The notes below the pieces were generated by a model that saw nothing but the letters and a program-made list of their open reading frames with translations, had not been told where the DNA came from and did not search any database. Shown here piece after piece: positions 63,808 through 64,000 of a stretch of 64,000 bases of DNA. Every line of letters begins with the position of its first letter. Positions within the stretch are counted from its first letter, which is position 1. Both the position numbers and the translations under genes were made by a program. Origin of the DNA: Hippophae tibetana (taxonomy: Eukaryota; Streptophyta; Magnoliopsida; Rosales; Elaeagnaceae); assembly GCA_037013495.1 (NCBI GenBank), contig CM072812.1:78227840-78291839 (forward strand). Direction: 5' to 3'.

Positions 63808-63948
63808 ATCCCAGGGAAAAGCACTTCCCAAACGTTCTTGGATCGAACAATCACTGGTTTCAAACTCCTATATCCCCAGCTCCAAAGTGAAGACATAGTC
63901 ATCATGCTTCAAGAGCTTTGGGAATCCGAGAAACTTACCATTCGTTAG
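63808..63948 (+). other. Orphan terminal-exon-like open frame
   Basis: After TTTAAGCTTTTCAG, a good acceptor, 46 codons run open to TAG in a GC-richer patch: IPGKSTSQTFLDRTITGF then LQSEDIVIMLQELWESEKL. The family is not recognised. The reverse strand carries a good donor (ATG/GTAAGT) over the same bases, so strand is uncertain. It could be part of a gene extending beyond this window, or chance. Confidence 0.25.
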
Positions 63949-64000
63949 GGGCTAAAAATAAGTATTTTTTTTTTCTTGATGCCAAAATCCCATTTTATTT

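Overview
The window is plant nuclear DNA, most likely from a eudicot. It is very AT-rich (no base count was run). Its host genes have GT-AG introns and plant-only families (PLS-class PPR editing factor, ROP GTPase, GH35 beta-galactosidase with a C-terminal lectin domain), and it carries plant copia, gypsy/Athila, hAT, LINE and caulimovirid-like sequences. The species cannot be named from the sequence alone.

Three host genes look intact. A single-exon PPR protein resembling the plastid RNA-editing factor CLB19 lies at 16350-17864 (+). A 19-exon beta-galactosidase lies at 32788-42901 (-); its exons join into an uninterrupted frame of 838 residues. A 7-exon type I ROP/RAC small GTPase of 197 residues lies at 59930-62514 (+). 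They do not form a functional cluster. They are spaced as islands in a retrotransposon-rich region.

Two further host genes are broken. Two pieces of a hybrid histidine kinase lie at 6797-6922 and 11239-11455, separated by retroelement DNA. A 20S proteasome alpha-7 (PAD1-like) pseudogene has a tandemly duplicated first exon (22517-23000) and a decayed second exon (26306-26650). A short copia element with a perfect target-site duplication sits in the intron between them.

Mobile DNA in order: a nearly pristine Tnt1-type copia (1158-6571; 693-bp LTRs differing at one base, intact 1319-residue polyprotein); a truncated antisense Tnt1-type copia (about 8450-10700); a decayed, internally deleted copia (11700-14692); an antisense copia RNase H scrap (about 19330-19500); a short-LTR copia (23635-25975); a hAT transposase relic (about 27580-28600); two LINE fragments with their 3' ends facing each other (about 30195-30764 and 31000-32340); and an Athila-type gypsy element cut off inside its reverse transcriptase (about 49507-54447).

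The most notable find is a heavily mutated minus-strand endogenous caulimovirid (plant pararetrovirus). Its movement-protein, capsid zinc-knuckle and protease traces lie at about 58860-55930. Its reverse transcriptase continues only at 49340-48945, on the far side of the Athila block, so the viral copy appears to have been split by later insertions. A second notable signal is an unclassified repeat of about 1 kb present at 7460-8445 (+) and, inverted and diverged, at 54500-55535 (-).
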